Positions 8,776 to 16,922 of a stretch of 57,741 nucleotides of DNA are shown in pieces. Positions within the stretch are counted from its first letter, which is position 1. The number at the start of each line of letters is the position of its first letter. Origin of the DNA: a virus; IMG/VR virus record IMGVR_UViG_3300042516_002128, positions 1 to 57,741 of that record; one strand, given 5' to 3'. Below the pieces are notes generated by a model, which was not told the DNA's origin, made no database searches, and saw only the letters and a list, made by a program, of their open reading frames with translations. The translations under genes were made by a program, and so were the position numbers.

Positions 8776-9519
8776 ATGTCAAACTTCGGTGAAATAAAAT
8801 CAAAACTGTTAACTAAGTTAACTGAATCTTATAACTCAGGAAATAAAAATGAGTTAAAAGACCTAATTAAAAAATTAAAATCAAACAAAAATTTGGTTGA
8901 GATGCATAATTTCTATGAAGAAATGGAAAGTATGTACTTCCCAAATAAAGATGCCGCAAAATTATACGTTGAAACTTTAGAACCTCACTTTATTGAAAAA
9001 ATGAAAACTCTATCTTCCGATTTAAAGGACATGGGTAAATCATTAAAAGATGTGGTATCAGAGAGTAATGAAGTATATGAATTTTTAGATGTATTGTCAG
9101 AAGACAATAATATTCACAATATTTCTAAGAAGATTAATGCAAGAGAAAATTTTATTAAATTTCTAACAACAAAAAAATCTGTTAAGAAAGAAGAAGAACC
9201 AACTGTTCAATTTGAAAACCACACTTTATTAAACACAGTATTGGTGGGTAACTTTAATACTAAATTTACAGATTTTTTAAATGACGAGCAAAAAGAAACG
9301 TTTACAAAAATTGTTTCAATGACAGAATCGGAATTAGAAACCGAAACGCAAAAAATTAAATCTGAAATTAATCAGAAAATAGAATCTATATTGAAAGAAT
9401 CTACGGATAGTATAATGGATGAAAAATTAAATAAAGTAAAAGAGGATTTAAACGAATCTGAATTAACCAAATACAATTATTTTAAAATGACCGAACTAAA
9501 AAAAGGTCTTATTAGTTAA
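8776..9519 (+). CDS. Probable prohead core or head protein, coiled-coil
   Basis: 247 residues, starting four bases after the portal stop, so almost certainly co-transcribed with it. It is highly charged and helical. Residues about 180-235 (TESELETETQKIKSEINQ, then KIESILKESTDSIMDEKL) form a predicted coiled coil. T4 carries the small prohead core genes 67 and 68 between portal and protease, and this gene holds the same slot, so a core or scaffold role is a fair inference, although no sequence match to gp67 or gp68 is visible. Its last eight bases overlap the end of the convergent bS21 gene. Confidence 0.5.
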   Translation: MSNFGEIKSKLLTKLTESYNSGNKNELKDLIKKLKSNKNLVEMHNFYEEMESMYFPNKDAAKLYVETLEPHFIEKMKTLSSDLKDMGKSLKDVVSESNEVYEFLDVLSEDNNIHNISKKINARENFIKFLTTKKSVKKEEEPTVQFENHTLLNTVLVGNFNTKFTDFLNDEQKETFTKIVSMTESELETETQKIKSEINQKIESILKESTDSIMDEKLNKVKEDLNESELTKYNYFKMTELKKGLIS

Positions 9520-9709
9520 TTAATTCTTGGTCGATTAATTGTTGTTTATAAACCGCTTTTAATTTTTGACTTCTTCTAACAACTGAAGGTTTAGTAAACG
9601 ATTGACGTTCTCTTAATTTTTCAGTTTGTTTAGTCTTTTGAACCTTGTATTTGTACTTTTTAAGTGCAGATTCAAGGTTTTTTTCTTTGATTACGTCTAT
9701 TATTATCAT
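9512..9709 (-). CDS. rpsU: Phage-encoded 30S ribosomal protein bS21
   Basis: 65 residues from an ATG at 9709; a longer frame to 9844 has no reason to be used. The protein has the full bS21 pattern: MIII start, ESALKKYKYKVQKT, LRERQSFTKPSVVRR and KAVYKQQL, with the strongly basic charge of the family. bS21 sits at the 30S platform beside the 16S rRNA 3' end. In Bacteroidota ribosomes bS21, with bS18 and bS6, buries the anti-Shine-Dalgarno tail; a Tyr that I recall as position 54 contributes, and this protein has Tyr at 54. The gene lies alone on the minus strand within head genes and lacks a Shine-Dalgarno site. It probably replaces host bS21 in ribosomes during infection. Confidence 0.92.
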   Translation of the reverse strand: MIIIDVIKEKNLESALKKYKYKVQKTKQTEKLRERQSFTKPSVVRRSQKLKAVYKQQLIDQELIN

Positions 9710-9735
9710 ATTTTTTTTAAAGATAAGAAAATTAT

Positions 9736-9766
9736 TTTGATTTTCTAAGTTAATTGTGTATATTTT
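9736..9766 (+). promoter_or_regulatory. Host-type promoter, TTTG-N19-TATATTTT
   Basis: TTTG at 9736-9739 and TATATTTT at 9759-9766 are separated by 19 bases, close to the Bacteroidota -33/-7 consensus (TTTG, 19-21 bases, TAnnTTTG). It points into the gene at 9804. Confidence 0.45.
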
Positions 9767-9774
9767 AAATACAC
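9756..9774. promoter_or_regulatory. Inverted repeat GTGTAT-N7-ATACAC, possible operator
   Basis: Perfect six-base arms around a seven-base AT spacer lie in the divergent region between bS21 and the gene at 9804, and overlap the -7 element of the latter. This is a suitable site for a dimeric repressor. Confidence 0.4.
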
Positions 9775-9803
9775 CATAAATTATGTAAGTATGAAAACAG
9801 CAA

Positions 9804-10229
9804 ATGAAAAAAGGGAAATTTATAACGATTGGTGTCCACAACAATGTTAAATTGGGATACGGTACGGTCGATTTTAAAAATTTAAAAACAATCTATGTCC
9901 AATTAAATTCGTGGACACAACCGTTAGAGGAGAGTTGTAACTTTGATAAAATAATTTCAAAGACAAGAAGACAAATAAAAGAAAACATCTATAACTTAAA
10001 TTCTGAATTTTTTAAACCAGAATCAATAGTTGATTTAGATATAAAAACCAACGGAATAAAATCCGATAAAAGGTCATTTATGGACTTGGAGATAACATTA
10101 TATGTCACCAAGCAATTTGATATTAGGTCAAACGAAGTAAAAGAAACAATATTAAATCTATCAAAAAATGTAATAGATACCGCTCTTGTTGAGAAAACTT
10201 TATTTAATTTCTTCGAAAAGAAGAATTAA
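9804..10229 (+). CDS. Hypothetical phage protein divergent from bS21
   Basis: 141 residues. It begins MKKGKFITIGVHNNVKLGYG, continues with KTIYVQLNSWTQP and SKTRRQIKENIYNL, and ends with helices (KETILNLSKNVIDTALVEKTLF). It looks like a small soluble alpha/beta protein; no catalytic motif or membrane segment is visible. Unlike its structural neighbours it is preceded by a host-type promoter and an inverted repeat rather than a TATTTATA element, which suggests expression before the late phase. An upstream ATG at 9791 is out of frame. I do not recognise a family. Confidence 0.55.
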   Translation: MKKGKFITIGVHNNVKLGYGTVDFKNLKTIYVQLNSWTQPLEESCNFDKIISKTRRQIKENIYNLNSEFFKPESIVDLDIKTNGIKSDKRSFMDLEITLYVTKQFDIRSNEVKETILNLSKNVIDTALVEKTLFNFFEKKN

Positions 10230-10243
10230 TTAAGGTTTCGGGG

Positions 10244-10251
10244 TATTTATT
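10244..10251 (+). promoter_or_regulatory. Putative late promoter element TATTTATT
   Basis: GGGTATTTATTATAAAA lies 13 bases before the prohead protease ATG at 10265, in gene orientation. Confidence 0.5.
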
Positions 10252-10264
10252 ATAAAAAAGTTAG

Positions 10265-10948
10265 ATGAAAGTATTAGGACCTAACGAGACCGGAAAAGGT
10301 ATTTTAATAGAATACGATGCCGGTTACATATCCCCAAAAGATAATCAAAAGATTATATCCGAGATGAAAGATTTAGATTTCTCTCAGGATTTAATTCTTT
10401 TTGCTGTTTTGCAAAAATATAATACCCCAAATAAAAACGGTAGAATTTATCCGGAAGCTATCTTAAAAAGAGAGAATGAAAAATATCAAACTCTTATTAA
10501 GAAAGGTAGTGCTCTTAATGAATTAAATCACCCCACATCATCACTTATAGATTTAGATAGAGTCTCACATTCAATCCTTGAAACATGGTGGGATGGTGAA
10601 ATGTTGATGGGTAAGATAAAACTATTTACATCTCCAGGTTGGAAAAAAATGGGTATTGTCAGTACCAAAGGTGACCAAGCGGCAATGTTATTGATGAATG
10701 GTGCTACTCTTGGTATATCATCAAGAGGTGTTGGTTCATTAAAAAATGTCAAAGGACAAAATATCGTACAAGAAGATTACGAGATTGTATGTTTTGATTT
10801 GGTTTCATCTCCATCAACCCCCGGAGCCTACATATTTAGTGACTTGAAGGATAGAGAACAATATCAAGAATCTATTCAAGACCAACCTAAAGATATGGAT
10901 AAAATGAAGAATCTAATGACAAAATTAGACTCATTCCTTAGTAAATAA
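10265..10948 (+). CDS. 21: Prohead core protease (T4 gp21-like)
   Basis: 227 residues, matching the T4 family length. Catalytic motifs are visible: LNELNHP with His at 89, and ATLGISSRGVGS with Ser at about 152-153. These are the His and Ser of the herpes-protease-like fold used by gp21-type enzymes. The segment NTPNKNGRIYPEAIL near residue 54 is also characteristic. The enzyme cleaves scaffold, capsid and other head proteins during maturation. The C-terminal 30 residues are charged and probably removed by self-cleavage. The order portal, core, protease, scaffold, capsid follows T4 apart from the inserted bS21 pair. Confidence 0.9.
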   Translation: MKVLGPNETGKGILIEYDAGYISPKDNQKIISEMKDLDFSQDLILFAVLQKYNTPNKNGRIYPEAILKRENEKYQTLIKKGSALNELNHPTSSLIDLDRVSHSILETWWDGEMLMGKIKLFTSPGWKKMGIVSTKGDQAAMLLMNGATLGISSRGVGSLKNVKGQNIVQEDYEIVCFDLVSSPSTPGAYIFSDLKDREQYQESIQDQPKDMDKMKNLMTKLDSFLSK

Positions 10949-11002
10949 TCATTTTTTTTCAGATTATAACACTATAAAGTGTATTTTTTTCTATTTACCT
11001 AA

Positions 11003-11010
11003 TATTTATA
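11003..11010 (+). promoter_or_regulatory. Putative late promoter element TATTTATA
   Basis: AATATTTATAATAAAA lies 18 bases before the scaffold ATG at 11029. Because the capsid gene has no element of its own, this site may drive both. Confidence 0.55.
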
Positions 11011-11028
11011 ATAAAATAAATTTTCAAA

Positions 11029-12225
11029 ATGAACGAAAAATCAATTTTAGAACAAGCGTTACTTCAAGTGCAAACTCTTGAAGAGGCAGTAAAAGCGAAT
11101 GCAAAAGGTATACTTGCTTCAACCATGAAACAAGAACTAAACGATTTGCTAAAAGAATCAATTGAAGAAGAGGAGAAGGTTGATGAACAACCCGATTCTG
11201 ATGAAGAGACAACAGACGATTTACCAGTTGCTACTGGAGATGAAGACGGTCTTGATAACGATGAGTCAGATGATTCTGACGATGATACATCGAATGACGA
11301 ACCAGCTAAAGACATCGATTCTTTGGATTCTGACGAAACCGATTTTGACACCATGAATAACATGGGAGATTTTGGTGATGATTTTTCAGATGACAATAAT
11401 GAAGATGATGACGTTGTTGATATGTCAAACGCAGGTGATGACGAAGTTTTAAAAGTATTTAAAGCTATGAAACCTGAAGATGGTATCATTGTTAAGAAAG
11501 ACGGTGACGACATCGAATTTTCAGATGGTGATGACGAATACATCATTAAGTTAGATGATGAAATGGGCGATGAAATGATTGACGAAATGGGTTACGAAAT
11601 GGGTGATGAAACAATTGACGAAATGGGTAACGAAATGAGTGACGAAGAAATTTCAGAAGAATTTTCAGATGATGATAACGAAGAAGTCGTTTACGAAATC
11701 GAACTTGATGAGGATGACTCAAATGATGAAGAAGCTAAAGAGGAAGAAATGGGAGAATCGGCACGTACAATAGGTAACGGTTACCATGCTGGAATCAAAA
11801 GCAAAACCAAATACATGGCGGGAAATAAACGTGATGAAATTAACGAAGAAGTTAGTAAACTTAGAAAACAAAACGGAGAATACAAGAAAGCTCTTGTTCT
11901 ATTCAAAGATAAGTTAAACGAAGTTGCTGTATTCAACGCTAATTTAGCATACGCTACTCGTTTGTTTACGGAATCATCAACAACCAGACAAGAAAAGTTA
12001 AATATCCTAAAAAGATTCGATTCAATATCAACCTTGAAAGAATCTAAAAATTTGTATAGTACAATTAAATCCGAATTAGAAACTAAAAAACCAATTTCTG
12101 AATCGGTGGTTGATAAAATCACTTCGGCACCAAGTACAAGTTCTACTCAGGTTCTTTCAGAGTCAAAAGCTTACGAAAATCCTCAGTTCAAAAGAATGAA
12201 AGATTTGATGTCAAAAATAAAATAA
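11029..12225 (+). CDS. 22: Prohead scaffold/core protein (T4 gp22-like)
   Basis: 398 residues, extremely acidic. An N-terminal helix (EKSILEQALLQVQTLEEAVK) is followed by long Asp/Glu tracts with repeats of GDEMIDEMGYEMGDE (about residues 180-205). A helical coiled-coil part follows from about residue 265 (EEVSKLRKQNGEYKKALVLF). The C-terminus SKAYENPQFKRMKDLMSKIK is the kind of capsid-contact tail seen in gp22-type scaffolds. Position between gp21-like and gp23-like genes supports the call. The product would fill the prohead and be cut by the protease. Acidic repeats make its length likely to vary between relatives. Confidence 0.8.
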   Translation: MNEKSILEQALLQVQTLEEAVKANAKGILASTMKQELNDLLKESIEEEEKVDEQPDSDEETTDDLPVATGDEDGLDNDESDDSDDDTSNDEPAKDIDSLDSDETDFDTMNNMGDFGDDFSDDNNEDDDVVDMSNAGDDEVLKVFKAMKPEDGIIVKKDGDDIEFSDGDDEYIIKLDDEMGDEMIDEMGYEMGDETIDEMGNEMSDEEISEEFSDDDNEEVVYEIELDEDDSNDEEAKEEEMGESARTIGNGYHAGIKSKTKYMAGNKRDEINEEVSKLRKQNGEYKKALVLFKDKLNEVAVFNANLAYATRLFTESSTTRQEKLNILKRFDSISTLKESKNLYSTIKSELETKKPISESVVDKITSAPSTSSTQVLSESKAYENPQFKRMKDLMSKIK

Positions 12226-12256
12226 TAAACAAAAATTAAAAAAAACAATAAAAAAA

Positions 12257-13996
12257 ATGGGAGCATTATTAGAATCAGGTATGGTTGGTAACATTGGGTT
12301 AAAACACCTTAGAGTTATCAAAGAAGATACCATTAGAAAATGGGATGACCTAGGATTCCTAGAGGGTCTTGGAGGACATCAAAAAGATAATATCGCGCAG
12401 TTATACGAAAACCAAGCGTCATATTTGATAAACGAAGCGGCTGTAGCAGATGCATCAGGTTCATTTGAAACTGTTGTATTCCCTATCATCAGACGTGTAT
12501 TCTCTAAATTATTAGCGAATGACATCGTATCAGTACAAGCAATGAACTTACCTATCGGTAAATTGTTCTTCTTCGTACCTAAAATCCAAGAAAGAAAAGC
12601 CGATAATTCACACTTCTCTCCTTACGGATACCCAAGTACACAAGCTGACCCAAATAGTGGTTACACAGGTAATAACTTGTACGACCGTTTCTACGAAGAA
12701 AGCGATGCTAACGACCAAGGATTGTTCGATTACTCAAAAGGTAAATTCACATCTACATCATTAACACCAGCGGCAATATTCACAGCATTTAGTGCAGGTG
12801 TTGCTGGAGCTGACGCTACAATTGCAACAGGTACATCATTAGCAAGTGTTATCGTAAAACTTTCAGGTTTTACTTCAGCTGGTGCTGGTAAATTAAAAGG
12901 TATCAATGGTAACGAAATGGATACTGAAGAATTTTTAGCTTCATTAAACATTGCATCTAACCAACTTAGTGGTCATACTTCAAGTTTCGCAACATTACCT
13001 TTTCATGTGGTAACACAGAAATACGGTAAAGGACTTGTTGAGTATGGTGTTAAAGCTGGTTCAGCAACTGCACAATACTACGATGTATGTGACCAAGATG
13101 GTTTCATCTATGTTGAGGTTGACTTACAAGCTTACAGTCCAACTTCAGGTTTCACAAATTACACAGTAGCTGGTTCTACACTTATTAAGACTGATTTCAC
13201 TGCATCATATCGTTTATATGATACGTTAGAGTTTGAAGAAGAAATCGGTGAAGTATCTTTCGATTTACAATCAGTAACAGTTTCTGTAACTGAAAGAAAA
13301 TTAAGAGCTAGCTGGTCTCCTGAATTGGCTCAAGACGTTTCTGCATTCCACAACATCGATGCTGAAGCTGAATTAACAGCTTTATTATCTGAGCAAGTTG
13401 CAGCAGAAATTGACCGTGAAATTTTACGTGACTTACGTAAAGGTGCGGCTTGGAAAACTAAATGGGATTACAACGAATGGAAATACGGTGGAACAGGTGG
13501 AGCTACATTACAAGGTTACACTCAAAAAGACTGGAACCAAACATTGGTAACTAAAGTTAACCAATTGTCAGCACAAATCCATAAAACTACTTTAAGAGGT
13601 GGAGCTAACTGGATTGTTGTTTCTTCTGAAGTTTCTGCAGTATTTGATGACTTGGAGTACTTCCACGTATCATCTGCTAATCCTGAAGCTGATTCATACA
13701 ACATGGGTATCGAGAAAATCGGTTCATTAGCTGGACGTTATCAAGTTTACCGTGACCCTTATTTACCAGCAGGTAAAATCATCATCGGTCACAAAGGTAA
13801 ATCATTGTTAGACGCTGGTTATATCTACGCACCATACGTTCCGTTACAATTGACACCTACAATGTATAATCCATTCAACTTTACCCCAATTAAGGGTATT
13901 ATGACAAGATACGCTAAGAAAATGGTTAACAACCGTTACTTCGGTGTAATTGACGTAAGTGGTTTGGCTACATTTGGTATCGAAACTTTAAGATAA
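12257..13996 (+). CDS. 23: Major capsid protein (T4 gp23-like)
   Basis: 579 residues. It begins GALLESGMVGNIGLKHLRV; the gp23-type features continue with YENQASYLINEA, PIIRRVFSKLLANDIVSVQ, an elongated insertion domain (about 160-320), and ELTALLSEQVAAEIDREIL to NRYFGVIDVSGL at the end. It builds the icosahedral shell; the N-terminal 60 residues are probably removed by the protease. Codon choice is visibly biased toward C-ending Tyr, Asn, Asp and CGT for Arg compared with neighbours, as expected for the most abundant protein. The leader is almost pure A (ATTAAAAAAAACAATAAAA) with no Shine-Dalgarno. A strong terminator follows. Confidence 0.95.
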   Translation: MGALLESGMVGNIGLKHLRVIKEDTIRKWDDLGFLEGLGGHQKDNIAQLYENQASYLINEAAVADASGSFETVVFPIIRRVFSKLLANDIVSVQAMNLPIGKLFFFVPKIQERKADNSHFSPYGYPSTQADPNSGYTGNNLYDRFYEESDANDQGLFDYSKGKFTSTSLTPAAIFTAFSAGVAGADATIATGTSLASVIVKLSGFTSAGAGKLKGINGNEMDTEEFLASLNIASNQLSGHTSSFATLPFHVVTQKYGKGLVEYGVKAGSATAQYYDVCDQDGFIYVEVDLQAYSPTSGFTNYTVAGSTLIKTDFTASYRLYDTLEFEEEIGEVSFDLQSVTVSVTERKLRASWSPELAQDVSAFHNIDAEAELTALLSEQVAAEIDREILRDLRKGAAWKTKWDYNEWKYGGTGGATLQGYTQKDWNQTLVTKVNQLSAQIHKTTLRGGANWIVVSSEVSAVFDDLEYFHVSSANPEADSYNMGIEKIGSLAGRYQVYRDPYLPAGKIIIGHKGKSLLDAGYIYAPYVPLQLTPTMYNPFNFTPIKGIMTRYAKKMVNNRYFGVIDVSGLATFGIETLR

Positions 13997-14018
13997 TCTT
14001 AATCTTAAAATATCTAAT

Positions 14019-14046
14019 AAAAGGGGGGACATTGTCCCCCTTTTTT
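14019..14046 (+). terminator. Rho-independent terminator after capsid gene
   Basis: Stem GGGGGAC / GTCCCCC with loop ATT, flanked by AAAA and followed by a T run. It ends the head operon 23 bases after the capsid stop. Confidence 0.9.
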
Positions 14047-14073
14047 GTTTTTAAAGGATTTTACATATATTTG
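14044..14073 (+). promoter_or_regulatory. Host-type promoter, TTTG-N18-TATATTTG
   Basis: TTTG at 14044-14047 and TATATTTG at 14066-14073 match the Bacteroidota -33/-7 pattern with an 18-base spacer (consensus 19-21). The ATG at 14078 is only four bases downstream, so the mRNA would be leaderless or nearly so. The -33 box overlaps the terminator T-run. Confidence 0.55.
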
Positions 14074-14077
14074 TGCC

Positions 14078-14431
14078 ATGGCAAAAACAACTAAAAAGGA
14101 TATTGACATTATAAATAAATCATCAGAACCTATCGATTATGATAAATTAAGATTAGATGTATTAAAAGGTTTAATAGATGGTAGAGACATCGAATGTAAA
14201 CAAACAAAAGAAGAAATTGTCAAACATCTTCGTATGGATGACGAGGGTAAATACATACGACCCATTACTTATGAAAAACAACCGGAAAATAAATTTATGG
14301 TTGGTATTGATATTAGAGACCACGTACACTTAGTGGAGATGGGAAAATTAGTAGAAAAAGGTCAATCACAAAGAATGGGACTTTACTGTAATAATAGAAT
14401 TCATTATATTTCAAATCAAAAACTAATATGA
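14078..14431 (+). CDS. Hypothetical protein upstream of dCMP deaminase
   Basis: 117 residues from the ATG at 14078; an upstream TTG at 14045 lies inside the terminator and is rejected. The protein reads MAKTTKKDIDIINKSSEPID, with a helical stretch YDKLRLDVLKGLIDGRDIEC and a later part EKQPENKFMVGIDIRDH, then RMGLYCNNRIHYIS. This could be a small nucleic-acid or SAP-like helical module followed by a beta part. No catalytic motif is seen. It overlaps the deaminase start by four bases (ATGA), so the two are coupled. Confidence 0.6.
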   Translation: MAKTTKKDIDIINKSSEPIDYDKLRLDVLKGLIDGRDIECKQTKEEIVKHLRMDDEGKYIRPITYEKQPENKFMVGIDIRDHVHLVEMGKLVEKGQSQRMGLYCNNRIHYISNQKLI

Positions 14432-14868
14432 AGTGGACAGAATATTTCCTTAACATCGCCGAACAAGTAAAATTAAAATCTAAAGATGAATCCACACAAA
14501 TTGGTGCGGTAATAGTTGGTAATGATAATGAAATATTATCTACCGGGTATAATTCGTTTCCAAGAGGACTAAACGATAAAAAACCTGAACGTCAGGAAAG
14601 ACCAGAAAAGTATTTTTGGTTTGAACATGCGGAACGTAACGCTATTTATAATGCCGCAAGGGTAGGTACTCCTTTGGTTAACTCAACAATATATTTAACA
14701 TCAGGACTTCCTTGTTGTGATTGTGCAAGAGGTATAATCAATGCGGGTATTAAAACTGTTTATTGTAAAAGAGAATGTACAACTAAAAATAAGGAATTGT
14801 GGGAAGAATCCCAAAAAAGAAGTTTAAGTATGTTGGGTGAGTGTGGTATTGATATAATTTACTACTAA
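14428..14868 (+). CDS. Deoxycytidylate (dCMP) deaminase
   Basis: 146 residues, the usual length. The zinc-dependent cytidine deaminase motifs are complete: HAE at 67-69 within FEHAERNAIYNA, and PCCDC at 95-99 within SGLPCCDCARGI. ComEB/dCMP-type features include STQIGAVIV near residue 22 and STGYNSFPRGL. It converts dCMP to dUMP, which feeds thymidylate synthesis. Together with the dUTPase at 28187 this gives the phage two routes to dUMP. A thymidylate synthase is not in this window. The host-type promoter upstream suggests early or middle expression. Confidence 0.93.
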   Translation: MKWTEYFLNIAEQVKLKSKDESTQIGAVIVGNDNEILSTGYNSFPRGLNDKKPERQERPEKYFWFEHAERNAIYNAARVGTPLVNSTIYLTSGLPCCDCARGIINAGIKTVYCKRECTTKNKELWEESQKRSLSMLGECGIDIIYY

Positions 14869-16329
14869 TTACCAAGTTCTACAAGCCCAATAACGAGGTT
14901 TCCAACGTGGACCCGGACTATCACAATTCATACGAGCCCTAAATGATTTACGTCTTTTAGGGTTATTTTTTTTAATAACCATTCTTTTACCTTTAGCTGA
15001 TTTACCACCAAAACCAAAATTCACTTTAACTACTTTACCTTTATCGTTTTTAACGTACACTTTGAATTTCTTAATGTCTCCTTGCATGATTTTACCGAGT
15101 TGAACTTTACGTCCTTGGTATTCCGCCTCATTTAACATATCACCAACGGTATAGTTAGTATTTTCAATTGGTCCATATTCGTTTTCCATTATGAATGATA
15201 AATCGTCATCTGAAAGTTCTAAATCACCGTTCATATATAAATCACGAGACTCCTCAAGTAAGTTATTAAAACTTTCTGAACCTATTTTGTATACATTTTC
15301 AATTAATGGTTTTTTGGTTACGATATGGTATTTTAAACCTTCACTAATATCGATTTTAGACTCATTAAGAGACGTTAGTCTTGGGTACGATACTTCTACC
15401 GTCTCGTTCATATTAAGAGATATATTTTGTGGTTCTTTGTTCATATTGTCAACTTTATTATAATATTCATTGTATGCATTCATTATTTGATTATGTAAAT
15501 CGGATAAATCATGTCTTTTCATTAACATTTTGAACCATTTCATTGAATGCTCTTCGTTTAAATCGGTATAAACTAAACCAGATTCATTACTTTCATTTCC
15601 CTTTGCTCTATATAACCCAAATTTACCTGAATTAAGTTTATTTTGGTATTCGGGATTTTTAATTATGAGGTAAACTAAAACGCCAGATATGATGTGGTCA
15701 AAAAAGTCATCATCGTCATCTCTTTTTGTTGTACACCATTTTGTGTTTGACCCATACTTACAAGATGCATTGTGTGTTAATGGTGCAACTAATAAAAAAT
15801 CTTCAGTATTTAAAATTTTACTATACTCACTTGGTGATACTTTGAATGATTCATTTATAGATTCGTCATATCTTGTAAATGTTGGTTTATTACCTTTACC
15901 GGGTTTGGGGTCTTTCTTTTCCGCTCTTCTTTTTTGTGCGGTCATTGATTTTTTTTCTTTTTTACTGTACGAGGAAACGGTTTTAGGTGTTTCTTTAGAA
16001 ACTTTTTTTTGTGGTCTACATTTTGGATAACCTTTTCTACCTTTCTCACCGTCAGCGGATTTTCTACCACAAGGGGGGTGTTTACCATCAATTTTTTTTG
16101 ATACGTCAACCCATTTTTCTTTAAACCATCTAGCAAGGTCTTCAGTTATCACTTCACCACTTTCTATTGATTCCTTAACGTATAATAAATCTTCCTTACT
16201 AATGTGTATTTCATTTATATATTTGTCACTATTATCTTCTCCACATTTATGGCACACGTATGGGTCTTTACCTCCTTTAGATAAATTCCACTTATGTGGA
16301 CAATGTTGACATTTGATTACTTTTTCCAT
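14869..16329 (-). CDS. Multi-domain phage protein with N-terminal zinc ribbon
   Basis: 486 residues. The N-terminus (MEKVIKCQHCPHKWNLSKGG, then CHKCG) is a four-Cys zinc ribbon. Residues about 62-135 (EDLARWFKEKWVDVSKKIDG, CGRKSADGEKGRKGYPKCRP) match the DUF5872-type module found in many phage proteins. The middle has SCKYGSNTKWCTT near residue 190, a motif I have seen in uncharacterised phage proteins. The C-terminus (RARMNCDSPGPRWKPRYWAC) is another recurrent phage ending, rich in basic residues and cysteines. It stops one base from the convergent deaminase gene and overlaps the next gene by one base. Role unknown; nucleic-acid binding or virion association is plausible. Confidence 0.6.
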   Translation of the reverse strand: MEKVIKCQHCPHKWNLSKGGKDPYVCHKCGEDNSDKYINEIHISKEDLLYVKESIESGEVITEDLARWFKEKWVDVSKKIDGKHPPCGRKSADGEKGRKGYPKCRPQKKVSKETPKTVSSYSKKEKKSMTAQKRRAEKKDPKPGKGNKPTFTRYDESINESFKVSPSEYSKILNTEDFLLVAPLTHNASCKYGSNTKWCTTKRDDDDDFFDHIISGVLVYLIIKNPEYQNKLNSGKFGLYRAKGNESNESGLVYTDLNEEHSMKWFKMLMKRHDLSDLHNQIMNAYNEYYNKVDNMNKEPQNISLNMNETVEVSYPRLTSLNESKIDISEGLKYHIVTKKPLIENVYKIGSESFNNLLEESRDLYMNGDLELSDDDLSFIMENEYGPIENTNYTVGDMLNEAEYQGRKVQLGKIMQGDIKKFKVYVKNDKGKVVKVNFGFGGKSAKGKRMVIKKNNPKRRKSFRARMNCDSPGPRWKPRYWACRTW

Positions 16330-16760
16330 TATTTTTTACCCGAGCAATAAGAGCCCGAACATTTTTTCTTTCCGTCCAATCCTTTTATTTTTCCTTTACA
16401 TACTTGAACCGCATAACCATTTGCATAAGCCGAAGGGTAAACTTTAAATTTAGATTTCGCCGCGGAAATTCCACGAGAACAAAGTTTATTTGATTTTGAT
16501 TCATTAATTGATTCTTTGGTTGTATTCATTAAAAAATCAAACACTTGGTCCATATTTTCTTTGGCCACAGTAACATGGTCGTCAGCCCAATCATGACCAT
16601 CTTTTAAAATTGATTCCACGACCGATGGGTCTAGTTCTAACAATACTTCACATTGTCTATGTATTTGTTTTAAATTACTAAAAAACATATAGTTTTCGGT
16701 CATTTGTTCTTCTTTCAAAGAACTAAGGTGTTTTTTAATAACACTATCTAAATTTTTCAT
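16329..16760 (-). CDS. Small basic phage protein with Cys-rich C-terminus
   Basis: 143 residues. Residues 1-85 are helical and acidic. The C-terminal part SAAKSKFKVYPSAYANGYAV and the cysteines in QVCKGKIKGLDGKKKCSGSY form a small basic module that recurs in phage hypothetical proteins next to DUF5872-type proteins. Its start codon lies three bases downstream of a TATTTATA element, so late expression is likely, and its stop overlaps the start of the next gene by one base. No enzyme motif. Probably a virion or DNA-associated protein, by inference only. Confidence 0.6.
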   Translation of the reverse strand: MKNLDSVIKKHLSSLKEEQMTENYMFFSNLKQIHRQCEVLLELDPSVVESILKDGHDWADDHVTVAKENMDQVFDFLMNTTKESINESKSNKLCSRGISAAKSKFKVYPSAYANGYAVQVCKGKIKGLDGKKKCSGSYCSGKK

Positions 16761-16763
16761 AAT

Positions 16764-16771
16764 TATAAATA
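16764..16771 (-). promoter_or_regulatory. Putative late promoter element TATTTATA, three bases from ATG
   Basis: On the minus strand the sequence reads GATATTTATAATT then ATG at 16760. The spacing of three bases is the same as for terminase and portal on the other strand. Confidence 0.6.
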
Positions 16772-16788
16772 TCTTACCTTTTTAAATA

Positions 16789-16914
16789 CTAATTGAGTCT
16801 ATCCCAAGGAAAGGTATCATTTTCCTCTTCTTTTATTTCTTTTATTGCTCTATAGAAAATATAACCAACGAATAAGACCATTTCAATTCCTATCGTCCAT
16901 AATACATATTTCAT
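16789..16914 (-). CDS. Small membrane protein (41 residues)
   Basis: An ATG at 16914 opens a 41-residue frame: MKYVLWTIGIEMVLFVGYIF forms one transmembrane helix, followed by YRAIKEIKEEEN and DTFPWDRLN. It sits eight bases after the Ala-rich gene at 16923. The N-in, short, single-helix layout with a charged tail resembles small phage membrane proteins of lysis or host-takeover regions, but no specific function can be read. It is too short for usual ORF cutoffs, yet the hydrophobic segment and clean start and stop support it. Confidence 0.6.
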   Translation of the reverse strand: MKYVLWTIGIEMVLFVGYIFYRAIKEIKEEENDTFPWDRLN

Positions 16915-16922
16915 GTTTTTTT

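Noticed and set aside
9512-9844. 110-residue start for the bS21 gene
   Set aside because: The extra 45 residues are low complexity, cross the divergent promoter region and overlap the gene at 9804. The ATG at 9709 gives a standard bS21.
11064-11546. 160-residue Ser-rich minus-strand frame inside the scaffold gene
   Set aside because: Shadow of the Asp/Glu-rich scaffold coding; Ser codons arise from antisense of GAT/GAA runs.
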